From NCBI RefSeq assembly GCF_019393635.1, contig NC_057866.1:125487897-125551896 (forward strand): a stretch of 64,000 nucleotides of DNA. Reading direction: 5' to 3'. Below the pieces are notes generated by a model, which was given only the letters and a program-made list of their open reading frames with translations, was not told where the DNA came from and searched no databases. The translations under genes were made by a program, and so were the position numbers. Shown piece after piece: positions 9,645 to 20,130 of the stretch (its first letter is position 1; every line of letters begins with the position of its first letter). Source of the DNA: Dromiciops gliroides (Eukaryota; Chordata; Mammalia; Microbiotheria; Microbiotheriidae).

Positions 9645-11935
9645 AGTGGTTGTTAGCCTTCCTGCTAAGAGGACCAAAATGACATCACTAAGTCGAGGTC
9701 AAGCGACAGCGAGTCTGACTGTGACTGATCAAAACAATACAGGCTCCAAACTCTACCACAGGTTGGACACAAGTAATTCGTGTGAATATTTGGAGTGGAG
9801 ATGTCTCTAAATGTGCACACCTCACATTTCTTATGAGCTACTACAATTCTGCTTTGCTCAGAGAGCACAGTGCCTTTTTTGATGCTGGTACCCCATGCTG
9901 GGCTGTCCTGTGCCAGCATCTCCCACATCTCACAATTGATTCCAAAATTCTTCAGAGAGATCTTAAGAATGTCCTTGTATCGCTTCTTCTGACCTCCATA
10001 TGAGTGCTTGCCTTGTGTGAGTTCTCCATAAAATAGTCTTTTGGGTAAGCATGTGTTTGGCATTTGGACTATGTGACCAGTCCGTTGGAATTACACTCTA
10101 CAGTAGAGTTTGAATACTCGGCAGTTTAGCTCAAGAAAGGTCTCAGGGCCTGGTGCCTTATCTTGCCAGCTGATCTTCAGACTTTTCCTAAGACGATTCA
10201 AATGGAAGTGGTTCAGTTTCCTGGCATGGCACTGGTATACTGTCCTGGTTTTATAGACCTACAACAATCTTGCCAGCAATGACTGAGAGAGACTCCCCTG
10301 TGATTGTCTTGGGACAACCTATTTCCTTTTCCTTTATAGAGATGGACAATGGAGGCATCCTTGAGCTGCTGGGGAATAACCTTCCCTTGCCATATAACCA
10401 GAATTCAATTTTTATATGAATAGTGAACCCCTTGCCTTGTAGATTTCAGTTAAATAGGATCAATACCAGGTGTTTTGAAACAGGAGAGGAGCCTAATGGC
10501 GTTCAAAATCTCTTCTTGAGTTGGAAATTTGGCTAGAGAGGGACTGACTTCAATCTGAGGTATACAGTTAATGGCTTCAGCATTGGTCCTCCATGGTCTG
10601 TTGAGAACATGATTTTCAGCTCATCTCTCCAGGATCATGTTCTTAACACTAGTCAATGTGGTTCCATCAGCACTGAGTCTTTGGCCCATAAATAGCCTTC
10701 AGGGCATCACAAAAGTGTTTTTGATTGTTATTATCAGCATAAAACTGAATTTCATCTGCCTTCTTACTGAGCCCCAAATCCTGCATTTCTCTAAGCTTTG
10801 CTTGCACTTTACTTTTGATGGATGTCAATGCTGCCTTCTTAGAGACAGATGAACTATCTTGCTGGTGAGCCCTGTGGAGTTCTTGTTTTTTTGTTCAGCA
10901 ATTTCTGAATTTCTCCATCATTTTTGTTAAAACAATCTTGATGTTTGTCAGTGTTCTGGCCCAGGTGAGTCAATGCCGTCTGTACACCAAATCTCTGGAA
11001 GCTGCCCACTCATTCTCTGCTCCACTGTTGCAGCTTTCCCTCCAAGTTAGCAATAAACTGTTCACAAGAGGAAAAGTCCATTAAGTCTTCTGATAGTTGT
11101 CTTGCCTTGGGGCCACAGTTTTTGTTGAATGGGAGTGTTTAGCTTGCAGAGGATGTCTATGATAGGTCTAGCACTCTGCACCACACATCGCCTTTGTCAC
11201 ATTTACATCCCGACTGTTTCTTCTCTTTACAATTACATAGTCTATGGTGTGCCAGGGTTTGCTGCATGGATGGATCCATGAAGTTAATATTGCATTCAGG
11301 TAAACAGGAGGTGGTGTTGGTGAGCTCATGAGATGCACAAGTCTTCAGTGGTAAGTGACCATTGCTGCTGCTGTTTCTAACTCCATTCCCCCCAAGGACT
11401 CACTTTCTGCCCTATCTAATAATCTCTTCCTATTCATAAAGTCACCCAGAATTAGAAGCTAGTTCTCTTTTGGCATATCACTCATAAAAGTCTCCATGTC
11501 TTCATAACATTTTTCTTTGACCTCATCAGGGTTCATCATGAGGGGATCAAGGACACTGATGATGGTGATGTGGCACTTTCTTGCAAGTGGCAATCATATT
11601 GTCATGAGCCTGTTGTTCACTCCTTTTAGGAGGCAAACAAGCTTGTTGACCAGTTTGGTTTTGATTGCAAAACCTACGCCAGTTTCTGTGCACTCCCTAT
11701 CACTGTAGCCACTACAGAAAAAATGTGTATCGATGACTTCAGTAAGCTGGCCTTTATTTGCCAGCTGTGTTTCATTCGGGGTTGATATATGGATGCGATA
11801 CTTGCTGAGTTCTCTTGCAACAAGAACTGTTCATCTTTCAGGTCTATTGGATTTCATATTTTCCATAAGTGTGTGCACATTCTACATGTGAGTGGAATCA
11901 TCTTTGCAAAAATGTTTATATAACCATAGGGGAGG
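9645..11935 (-). mobile_element. APE-type LINE, internally deleted
   Basis: On the - strand the 3' part encodes a conserved non-LTR C-terminus: NTCLPKRLFYGELTQGKH, then SYGGQKKRYKDILKISLK, then a cysteine pair (YLCPTCGRVWSLYCF). Further upstream, 10600-10430 reads like a linker before reverse transcriptase (IPQIEVSPSLAKFPTQEEIL), and 11850-11160 like an AP-endonuclease domain (STPNETQLANKGQLTEVIDT, ETGVGFAIKTKLVNKLVC, a LGDF-like site near 11440). Between about 10280 and 10250 the frame jumps from text just before the reverse transcriptase to text just after it (HARKLNHFHLN). The catalytic core with its YxDD site is therefore absent and the element is dead. The clade is unresolved (RTE- or CR1-related). 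Confidence 0.75.
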
Positions 11936-12331
11936 GTCCCTGCTTGCTGCAGTAAGCAGGCCAAGGTCAGGTTAGGTGAAACAGACAATTTTTAGGGCAC
12001 CTTTTCTAGCCCCTTCCTCACACCAGGAGATGAGCAGCACTGTCCTTAAAAGGCTGCTCAGACACCCAGGGGCTGCCAAATCCCACTGCTGCTTTCAGTG
12101 AGAAAATGGTCCAATGGCCTGGGCCGCCTGTGTGACCACAGCCCCCAGTGTATATACACCTGCTGTTTCCTAACTTGCTGTCTCCACAGGACATTGAGGT
12201 AAGTGAAACATGGTAAAATGATATGAATGATGTCTTTTAACTTGCACATAAATCGGATTTAAGTGAGGAAGGGTTTCATAAAGTTTTCAGCCTCACTCTC
12301 TCTTCCAGAGTCATTGACATCCAGTGGCAAG
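11936..12331 (-). mobile_element. Probable 5' part of the LINE, or associated repeat
   Basis: 12248-12331 contains ATCGGATTTAAGTGAGGAAGGG...CTCACTCTCTCTTCCAGAGTC, shared with repeats at 29.55 kb, 38.4 kb and (reversed) 54.6 kb. The rest (11936-12247) is GC-richer and I cannot assign it with certainty. Confidence 0.45.
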
Positions 12332-12509
12332 GCGGGCGGCTAGGTGTCGCAGTGGATAAAGCACTGGCCTTGGATTCAGGAGGACCTGAGTTCAAATCCA
12401 GCCTCAGACACTTGACACTTAACTAGCTGTGTGACCCTGGGCAAGTCATTTAACTCTCATTGCCCTACCAAAAACCAAACCAAACCAAAACAAAACAAAA
12501 CAAAAAAAA
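12332..12509 (+). mobile_element. WSINE1-type SINE
   Basis: Sense copy with a CAAAC/CAAAA tail. The TSD GACATCCAGTGGCAAG at 12316-12331 and 12510-12525 is exact over 16 bases. It splits the LINE-associated repeat. Confidence 0.95.
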
Positions 12510-12525
12510 GACATCCAGTGGCAAG

Positions 12526-12760
12526 ACAAAAGTCAAGATGACTGGTGATGGCCTGGGATGCCTTGGTGTCTTCAGTGTCTGACCCAGCTCCAAGCACTCC
12601 ACAGCTCTTGCTTTAGCTGCCGTCACAGTCATTGGAAGAAATTGTTCTTAACCACCCATTCTGCCAGGGGACGTCTTCACCTTCTTGGGGAAGATATCCC
12701 CCTAATTCAACTGCAGGTTTGAGGCCTCTTGGTTACCCTCAATCTGGTTTAGCCCGTTTG
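12526..12760. mobile_element. Continuation of LINE-associated repeat
   Basis: GATGACTGGTGATGGCCTGGGATGCC, joined across the SINE to 12248-12331, matches the middle of the dispersed repeat (compare GAGACTGGAGATGG at 38.48 kb). The right boundary is uncertain. Confidence 0.45.
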
Positions 12761-13090
12761 CAGAGATGCTTTATTAGGTTTATTAGGGTGTGGCCCCTGC
12801 ATGTCCTATAGGTTCTTGGAGCCACAGTGGAGAGTTGGGTGGCAGAGGTGGATGAGCAGCCCTCAGACCACACACAAGTGCTAGTGCTCCCTGAAAACCG
12901 GCACGTATACCCCAAGCTGTTAGTAACAATATAATATAGAAGTCCTGGGAACAAACTAGAACGAGCCCCTCTCCTCAAGTGGGTATTAGACTATATCTGG
13001 AGCAGGTGGAGCACTTCCTACTTTGAAGGCAAAAATAGTCACATATAGTCCTTTCCACAGGCATTTGTATCCATATTCTTTAGAAGCTGC
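12761..13090. other. No gene or repeat recognised
   Basis: A short unassigned stretch, possibly still LINE 5' sequence. No supported exon. Confidence 0.4.
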
Positions 13091-13094
13091 ATAG

Positions 13095-13240
13095 TGTCAG
13101 CCTTGGAGTTGCTATTACTTTACAGATGAGGACAGAGTCCCTGAGCAGTTAAGCAGCTTGGCTAAGTTCATCTACCAAAGTAACATTCAAATTCAGGTCT
13201 CTTGACCTGGTGCCCATTGCTCTGTAATTGATTGGGGGGA
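13095..13240 (-). mobile_element. MIR SINE, antisense
   Basis: TTTACAGATGAGGACAGAGTCCCTGAG, AGTTAAGCAGCTTGGCTAAG and TTCAAATTCAGGTCTCTTGACC follow reverse MIR order. Confidence 0.7.
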
Positions 13241-13268
13241 GGGGGTTTGCCTTAAAACTACAATTGGT

Positions 13269-13428
13269 AGGGACAGCTACGTGGCGCAGTGGATAGAGCA
13301 CCGGCCCTGGAGTCAGGAGTACCTGAGTTCAAATTCGGCCTCAGACACTTAACACTTACTAGCTGTATGACTCTGGACAAGTCACCCAATTGCCTCACTA
13401 AAAAAAAAAAAAGAAAAAGAAAAAGAAA
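13269..13428 (+). mobile_element. WSINE1-type SINE
   Basis: Sense copy. TSD AAAACTACAATTGGT lies at 13254-13268 and 13429-13443. The 3' part lacks a few bases (GTCACCCAATTGCC). Confidence 0.95.
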
Positions 13429-13534
13429 AAAACTACAATTGGTTAATTTTTCTTGGTTTAATGACATACTTTGTTACACTTGGGCATATCTCATAGGCAG
13501 TTGAAAAAACTTTTTTCAAAATAAGTTACATGTT

Positions 13535-13672
13535 GGGGCAGCGAGGTGGCACAGTAGATCTAGCACTGGCCCTGGAGTCAGGAGGATCTGAGTTCAAATC
13601 TGGTCTCAGACACATCCTAGGTGTGTAACTCTGGGCAAGTCACTTACTCCTGATTGCCTCCAACAACAACAA
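13535..13672 (+). mobile_element. Diverged tRNA-derived SINE with CAA tail
   Basis: It starts GGGGCAGCGAGGTGGCACAG but diverges after the B box (CACATCCTAGGTGTGTAACTC) and ends in CAACAACAACAAA rather than poly-A. It may be an older subfamily of the same SINE. Confidence 0.75.
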
Positions 13673-13906
13673 ATACATTATATGTTCCGTTCATACATGT
13701 AAGCTGGGAGGCTTTTTTTTTGTTTGACTCCCAGTGGAGAAACTCTATCCACTGATACAGATCAGCAATTTGTCTATACTTTATTGGTATTTTTTAACAA
13801 AAAAATTAATTTAATTGTAATTCATTTGACAGGTAAGGGAATCTGAGACCCAGGCAAAGGACTAGTAAGTAGGAAAACTAGGATTAGAACTTATGCTACC
13901 TTAATT

Positions 13907-14330
13907 CTTTTTTTATCTCATTTAATTTTATTTCATTTATTTCATCTATTTATCATCTATTTTTTCCTTCATTCATTTATTTATTTTTAAATTTATTTTT
14001 TTTTTTGAGGGGCAATGAGGATTAAGCGACTTGCCCAGGGTCACACAGCTAGTAAGTTGTTTGTTTTTTTGTTTGTTTGTTTGTTTTTGTTTTTTGGTGA
14101 GGCAATTGGGGTTAAGTGACTTGCCTAGGGTCACACAGCTGGTTAAGTGTTAAGTGTCTGAGGCCAGATTTGAACTCAGGTCCTCCTGAATCCAGGGCCG
14201 GTGCTCTATCCACTGCGCCACCTAGCTGCCTCAGCTAGTAAGTTTTAAAGTATCTGAGGCTGGATTTGAACTCAGGTCCTCCTGAATCCAGGGACAGTGC
14301 TTTATCCACTGTGCCACCTAGCTGCCCCCC
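13907..14330 (-). mobile_element. WSINE1-type SINE (outer, host of a nested SINE)
   Basis: The TSD ATGCTACCTTAATT at 13893-13906 and 14331-14344 brackets an antisense SINE with an unusually long T/ATTT-rich tail (13907-14008). The body is split at 14059-14231 by a second SINE: its promoter-distal part is 14009-14058 and its start 14245-14330. It lies in an old antisense MIR (about 13825-13906). Confidence 0.9.
14059..14231 (-). mobile_element. WSINE1-type SINE nested in another SINE
   Basis: Antisense. The duplicated target CAGCTAGTAAGTT at 14046-14058 and 14232-14244 is part of the outer SINE's own sequence. The nested copy is therefore the younger of the two. Confidence 0.95.
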
Positions 14331-14349
14331 ATGCTACCTTAATTGCTAA

Positions 14350-16402
14350 CCCTCTCTATATATTAACAAACATTTCTGCTAGGAAAGGAATAAGAGCACC
14401 TATGCAAATAAATATGGTATATATTTTGTAGTCTTAAAGAGCTGCTTGGGTCACTAAGAAATTAAGAGACTTACCCATGGTCATAATGAGAGAAAGGCCT
14501 TAAACCAAGATCTTGCTGATTCCATCCTCAGATTTTCCCCTCATGTTTCATACTGGCCTAAATTTGTGATCCTCTATGTGGATTTGCTACCTCCTTTCCC
14601 TCCTGGTCCCCTGCCAAGTCACAGCAGAAAGGAAATAGAACTGAAACCTTGCTTTGTCAGTCAATTCTGCTTCTTGTGGAGAATTTGGTTGGGAAGGAAC
14701 CCAATAGCAATGATGCAAATAAAGTCTTAGAGTGATTCATATTATCCCTTTTCTAGCTGTACCCATACCCCGTATGACTTGGAATGCAGACAATAAGTTG
14801 CCATTTAAATGTGATTTAAAAACTCCCAATAATAGCAAATAAAAATCTGGTTATTAGAAAGAAGCGATAAGCCACTGGGAAAGAAGAAAATATAACAATA
14901 TTAGCTTTTTTGCTATATGGTGTATTGTGGTTCATGTAAATGGATCCTGTCCTATTTTTATGGAAACAAAATTATTTTCAATAGGGCAAGCATATAACAG
15001 GTCTTCAGGGACTTTGGTTATGTAAGGGAAATCCTTGCATATAAAATATAGTCACTATCCTGTCAAGTGTCTTTTTACTGTTCTAATTTTATCAGATTGT
15101 CCTGGTGGGAGCATGCCTTCAAAGTTAGAATCTTATAAAATATAGAAAAGAAAAGGTGATAGGGTACACTAGCCACTGCTTTGTGTTTTTTACATAATTT
15201 GGGACAAATTCTGCTCTTAGATGCTTTTGTAAAAAATATCCAACTGAATTGTCTCTCCTCTTTCTTTTTCTTTTAGAAGTCCTTCTTCTTCTTCTTCTTC
15301 TTCTTCTTCTTTTTCTTTCTTATTCCCATAATACCTTAAACCAACAATAATTAATTAAATCTCAAAAATATTCTGTCAGCAAAGTAACAGAGAGAGGTGA
15401 GTAGACTTGCTGAGAAAGGTAACACATTGGGCTAATAGCAGAGGTGAAATTATAGCCCCTAGTGTCCAAATTTCCAGTGTGACTCAGTGGTGAAAATTGT
15501 TCACTCTGGGGATTCTGACTGGATGCCAGCTAATTATTTTTTGGATCACAAAGATAGCACTTAAGACAAAGATACTATGCAAGACGGAGCAAAACCCAGA
15601 AATCATCTAAAATCTAATTTTAACTCTTCATTCAACTTCTAACATCATCAAACTTTTTTTTATTAGCATCTAACAGGAGAAAATTGATTAATTGGAGTAT
15701 TTTTCCTTGACCTTTATATCGATGTTGCAGTAGTTCAACCATTAGTCAGTGATTCATTAGAGGAAGGAATGAGACTTGGATAACTGACAAACTATACAAT
15801 CTGCTATTAAATACTTCAGTTGACTGAATGACTAAATCTACAGGTTTAAAAAAATACTAGAAAAAAAGGCTAACAAAATTTTCTGGTACACCCTGATCAA
15901 TTCCACATTTTGACTTTGCTGGGCTAATAAATAAGCACTGAAAACGTGCCGTACATTTTAAAGGTGTTTTCTGGGAGAAAAATGGTAGAATTCACAGTTG
16001 AATCATTTATGGACTATTGAATGAGTCCTAGAATGTCATTTCTGTGTATTTCCTCATTGAATCTCCTCTCCTTTCCTAGTTTTCATTTTCAGTAATTAAC
16101 CCACATTGACACTTAGGAACATCTTAAGTATTTTGTGATGTTGGTTATTATTAAACAGAGCAGGGAAAAGCCACAGCCTTTGGCTTTTAAGTCTTTGCTC
16201 ATAGACTACAACATGAAGCCTCTTTACATCTCTTCTTGCCCATTTCTAATACCTTGATTTTTAAAAAGAGAGAAATGAATAATTGATGAAAGACAGAGTT
16301 CTCCTCCTTTGCCCTCCACCAGTAGAAACCTCAAAATTAAACGTGTGATTTTCTTAAAATCAAATATGATAGACACCTATCTACAAAGTTCATAACATTT
16401 GT
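14350..16402. other. Repeat-poor block of about 2 kb
   Basis: Apart from a weak antisense MIR (about 14435-14545) and a TTC microsatellite at 15283-15310, no repeat is recognisable. It is AT-rich. Two exact octamer motifs ATGCAAAT occur at 14402-14409 and 14713-14720. No credible exon was found. It could hold regulatory DNA. Confidence 0.4.
15283..15310. repeat. TTC/GAA trinucleotide microsatellite
   Basis: Nine consecutive TTC units within a CT-rich tract that extends about 15254-15330. Confidence 0.95.
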
Positions 16403-16495
16403 ACTTGAGGATGAGAATAGCAATATTGTTTGGATTCTTGAGTTGGGCATATAATATCTGTAATATTCTTACTTGCAAAATAAAAAAAGACTTAA
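16403..16495. repeat. Local tandem duplication, copy 1
   Basis: GATGAGAATAGCAATATTG, GAGTTGGGCATATAATATCTG and AAAAAAAGACTT recur in order from 16523 (AATGAGAATAGTAATGTTG, GAATTGGGCATGTAATATCTG) and, beyond two inserted elements, at 18018-18038 (AAAAAAAGACTT). This is therefore a ~95 bp tandem duplication older than the insertions. Confidence 0.8.
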
Positions 16496-16522
16496 ATATA
16501 TGTGCTGATGTGAGGAAGCAGA

Positions 16523-16594
16523 ATTTGAAAATGAGAATAGTAATGTTGATTTTGGACTCCTGAATTGGGCATGTAATATCTGAAATATATTCTT
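16523..16594. repeat. Local tandem duplication, copy 2 (left part)
   Basis: The second copy of the ~95 bp unit. It is cut at CTGAAATATATTCTT by the SINE and L1; the remainder lies at 18018-18038. Confidence 0.75.
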
Positions 16595-16755
16595 TTCTTC
16601 TTCTTCTTCTTCTTTTTTTTGCAGGCAATAGGGTGTTAAGTGACTTGCCCAGGGTCACACAGCTAGTAAGTGTCAAGTGTCTGAGGCCGGATTTGAACTC
16701 AGGTACTCCTGAATCCAGGGCCGGTGCTTTAACCACTGTGCCATCTAGCTGCCCC
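16595..16755 (-). mobile_element. WSINE1-type SINE
   Basis: Antisense, with a TTC-rich tail. TSD CTGAAATATATTCTT lies at 16580-16594 and 16756-16770. The right copy of that duplication served again as the target of the adjoining L1. Confidence 0.95.
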
Positions 16756-16770
16756 CTGAAATATATTCTT

Positions 16771-18003
16771 TTTTTTTTAAATGAGATATTTTATTTTTTC
16801 CATTACATGTAAAGATAGTTCTCAACTTTTGTTTATACATGCTTTACAATTTCAGATTTTTCTCCCTCCCTCCCCTCCCTCCCCCTCCCCTAGACAGCAG
16901 GTAATCTGATATAGGTTATATCTAAATATCTCTATACATATAGATATAGATATAGATATATATACACACACATATATATATATACACATAATAACATTAA
17001 TCCTATTTCTGCATTAATCCTGTTACAAGAGAAAGAATCAGAGCAGTGATGCAAAACCTCAAAATAGAGAAAAAAAAAACAACAGCACCCAAAACAAAAG
17101 AAATAATATGGTTCAATCAGCATCTATACTCCACAGTTCTTTCTTTTTTTTTCTTGGATTTGGAGATCCTCTTCTATCATGAGTTCCCTGGAACTCTTCT
17201 GTACCATTGCATTGGTGAGAAGAATATAGTCCATCACAGTAGGTCAACACTCAATGTTGATGATACTGTGTACAATGTTCTTCTGGTTCTGCTCATCTCA
17301 CTCATCATCAGCTCACGCAAGCCCCTCCAGGTTTTTCTGAACTCTTCCTGCTCATCATTTCTTACAGCACAATAGTATTCCATTGTATTCATATACCACA
17401 ACTTGTCCAGCCATTCCCCAACTGATGGGCACCCCCTCAACTTCCAATTCCTTGCTACCACGTAAAGAGCAGCTATAAATATTTTTGTACATGTGGGTCC
17501 CTTTCCCCCTTCCATGATTTCTTTGGGCAAAAGACCTAAAAGTGGGATTGCTGGGTCAAAGGGTATGCACAGCTTTATCGCCCTTTGGGCATAATTCCAA
17601 ATTGCTCTCCAGAATGGTTGGATCAGCTCACAGCTCCACCAACAATGTATTAGTGTTCCAATTTTCCCACAGCCTCTCCAACATTTATTATCTTCCTTTT
17701 TTGTCATTTTAGCCAATCTGATAGGTGTCAGGTGGTACCTCAGAATTGTTTTAATTTGCATCTCTCTAATCAATAGAGATTTAGAGCATTTTTTCATATG
17801 GGAATAGATAGCTTTGGTTTCTTCATCAGAAAACTGCCTGTTCATATCCTTTGACCATTTCTCAATTGGGGAATGACTTGGATTCTTATAAATTTGATTT
17901 AATTCCCTATATATTTTAGAGATGAGGCCTTTACCAGAAGCACTGGCCTCAAAAATTGTTTCCCAGCTTTCTGCCTCCCTTCCAATTTTGGATGCATTGC
18001 TTC
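16771..18003 (-). mobile_element. 5'-truncated L1 with well-kept ORF2 end
   Basis: The - strand frame at 17845-17234 encodes the ORF2 C-terminus: MKKCSKSLLIREMQIKTILR, GCGKIGTLIHCWWSCELIQP, IPFDPAIPLLGLLPKEIMEG, CTKIFIAALYVVARNWK and LWYMNTMEYYCAVRNDEQ. This is the usual order, with 203 residues open. The 3'-UTR (17230-16790) carries a CCCTCC-rich tract and an AT/AC patch, then poly-A, seen as T's from 16771. The TSD is GAAATATATTCTT (16758-16770 and 18005-18017). The 5' end stops within ORF2, so it was truncated on insertion. It is the youngest-looking L1 in the window. Confidence 0.93.
16930..16990. repeat. TAGA/TA/CA microsatellite in L1 3'-UTR
   Basis: Alternating ATATAG, TATATA and CACACA units within the L1 3'-UTR. 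It probably grew after insertion. Confidence 0.85.
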
Positions 18004-18051
18004 CGAAATATATTCTTACTGCAGAAAAAAAGACTTTTAAAACCAGATGTG

Positions 18052-18218
18052 GGGGCGGCTAGGTGGTGCAGTGGATAGAGCACCAGCCCTGGAGTCAGGA
18101 GGACCTGAGTTCAAATCCGGCCTCAGACACTTAACACTTACTAGCTGTGTGACCCTGGGCAAGTCACTTAACCCCAATTGCCTCACAAAAAAACAAACAA
18201 ACAAACAAACAAACAAAA
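18052..18218 (+). mobile_element. WSINE1-type SINE
   Basis: Sense copy with a CAAA-repeat tail. TSD AAAACCAGATGTG at 18039-18051 and 18219-18231. It lies only about 50 bp from the SINE/L1 stack, making three insertions in 1.65 kb. Confidence 0.95.
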
Positions 18219-18354
18219 AAAACCAGATGTGAATGTTACAAAATTTAAGTAGGAAGAGATGTCATATTGTTGTTATTTTGTGTGGGTCTCTCCCTTCCCC
18301 CCTTCTAAATTAGGTTTCTTGTGTATTTTTTAAAAATTGTATTTTTCATATTTG

Positions 18355-18485
18355 TATGACAAGTCAATAGTCAATATTTATTAAGCACCTACTATGTGCC
18401 AGTCACTGTGCTAAGTGCTAAGGATGCAAAAAGAGACAAAAGACGGTCCCTGCCTTCTAGGAGCTCACCATCTAATGAGGAGTGT
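18355..18485 (-). mobile_element. L2 LINE 3' end, antisense
   Basis: ATTTATTAAGCACCTACTATGTGCC, CACTGTGCTAAGTGC and CTAGGAGCTCACCATCTAATG are the reverse complement of the L2 3' end, well conserved here. Confidence 0.8.
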
Positions 18486-18600
18486 AGTGAAGTGGTGAAT
18501 ACTTGGCTAATCTCAAGGTCAGTGAAGTCTGGCTTCGAGGCCTTCCTCTGACATATAAAGTCTGTGTGACTCTGGTCAAGTCACTTAACCAACCAAGGTG
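18486..18600 (+). mobile_element. CORE-SINE/MIR fragment
   Basis: GTGAAGTGGTGAATACTTGG, GTGTGACTCTGGTCAAGTCACTTAACC fits a diverged CORE-SINE 5' half. Confidence 0.5.
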
Positions 18601-19475
18601 CCAGGCAGTTCTCTGGGATGACAGATTGCAGAGAAGTCACTAGCCTTCATTGGTAGAGGAAGTTCCTACGGAAAAACACCAATCCTTTCCTTCCCTTTCC
18701 CTAAACCCCCTTGTACTATATTCCCAAGGCTCAGCATAGCACCCTTTAAGGGTCTCTCATTTGGTCTCTGTGGGAGATGCCTCCTCTGAAGCCGACTGCA
18801 GCTTTTCCCTCTCTGATTTAGAGGATGATCTTCCAGATTGCTATGGTGAAAAAAAAGCCATTACCCTGAAGCCAAGTTGGTACTGGGCCACTCTCAAAAC
18901 TTAGCTTGGTTGTTCCTCAGAGGCTAGCTAGGCAGCCCTTCACCAGGCCCACCCATGAAGCCTTCCCAGCTTGGCAGAGGGACCTGTCAGGAGCCTGTGC
19001 TCCCTTGATAGAACATTCGAGAAGCTGCCGGGTTCACCTGGGCAGGGTGAAGGATTTCAGGGGAGGGCAGGCCCTTAATTTGTGTTTGTTGAATTGAATT
19101 GAATTTCTGAAAACTGCAGGGCACTGGAGACAAGAACAGTCTTGTAAAAAGTGTTCCTGTTCACTTGGGGTCAGTCTGTTTGGGGACAAAATAGTTCTGC
19201 TTTGGAGGGCCACCATCAAACAGAACGGACTTGTCCCTTCCACCCTCCTCACCACTTAAACTGGGCTTTAAATACTGCATTGAGTCATTTACCTTTGGGC
19301 CTCCCTCTCCTGGCTCCCGTCTGTCTAGAGAAGTCGCCTGTTGGCTCCTGGGCAGTGAGGATGAGACTGGGAATCGGTCTTGGTTTTTGTGTTAACAACC
19401 AATGTTATCTTAATCTGCGGGAATAGCCTGACTCTTCCTTGTCTGTTGTCCTATATTATTCTGGTACAAGTGAGC
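18601..19475. other. No gene or repeat recognised
   Basis: Unique-looking sequence of moderate GC content. The short frames at 18906-19097 and 19151-19426 have neither recognisable domains nor a splice context. Confidence 0.45.
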
Positions 19476-19479
19476 ATAG

Positions 19480-19665
19480 CTAGCATTTATACAGTGCTTG
19501 ACATCTATTATCTCCTTTGATATTATCCCCATTATACAGACCAGGAAACAGAGAACCAGAGAAATTGTGGCTTGCCCAGGATCACACAGCTAGTAAATAT
19601 CTGAGTTCAGATTTGAACCCAGGTCTTCCCAGATAGGAGTCTAAGGCTCTCTCTGCTGTGTTGAA
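19480..19665 (-). mobile_element. MIR SINE, antisense
   Basis: CCCATTATACAGACCAGGAAACAG, GTGGCTTGCCCAGGATCACACAGC and TTTGAACCCAGGTCTTCC match reverse MIR. Confidence 0.8.
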
Positions 19666-20024
19666 CTGGAAGTTACCTTGCTTCAGAGTGCTGACTTCTT
19701 AGCTGTGGCCACAGGGTACCTGTACAGGCAGTGGTAGCCAGGTTTGCATGGAATTCTAGGCAAGGAAGCAGCAGAGTTGCTCTGTGAGTCTTCTATGTGT
19801 TTGAGGGAATCTGGGTCATGGAGGATATATGGGAGGCAGTTTTCGTGTTTCTGTGTCCTGTAAACAGGAGATGCTTATAAAAAATGGCAAAATGACAAGT
19901 GTAAGTTAAGCAGTTCCTGTATCTTCACTTCTAGCTCACACTCCCTGCCATCTCCCTCCCCCTCTCCCCCTCCTCCCCTTCTCCCTCCCCCCAACCCTTT
20001 TTCCTGTTCTCCTTCATGTTTTAT
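19666..20024. other. Unassigned, with a CT-rich tract
   Basis: A C/T-rich run lies at about 19945-20000. Nothing else is recognised. Confidence 0.45.
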
Positions 20025-20130
20025 CTTCTCCTGTTATCATCTCCTTGAGAACAGGGAATGTCTCTCCCCCCCCTTATTTTATATCAACAGAGCTTGGCAC
20101 ATGGTAAGCACTTAATAAATCTTCTAATTG
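20025..20130 (+). mobile_element. L2 LINE 3' end
   Basis: TATCATCTCCTTGAGAACAGGGAATGTC and AGCTTGGCACATGGTAAGCACTTAATAAAT are the terminal L2 sequence. Confidence 0.75.

Noticed and set aside
9665-10063. 132-residue - strand frame with a CPTCG motif that could pass for a zinc-finger gene
   Set aside because: It is the C-terminus of an APE-type LINE and lies directly next to other pieces of that LINE.
12058-12249. Possible exon with CTGTCTCCACAGGACATTGAGGTAAG (acceptor followed by donor)
   Set aside because: The internal exon would be about 12 bases, it lies next to LINE sequence, and neither strand offers a consistent frame.
13289-13504. Recurring DRAPALESGVPEFKSGLRHLTLTSCVTLGKSLNPNC frames
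   Set aside because: The sense translation of the same SINE. It begins and ends with the repeat and its A tail.
17234-17845. 203-residue open frame, the longest protein-like frame outside the CpG island
   Set aside because: Clear L1 ORF2 C-terminus within a 5'-truncated copy with target duplications; not a host gene.
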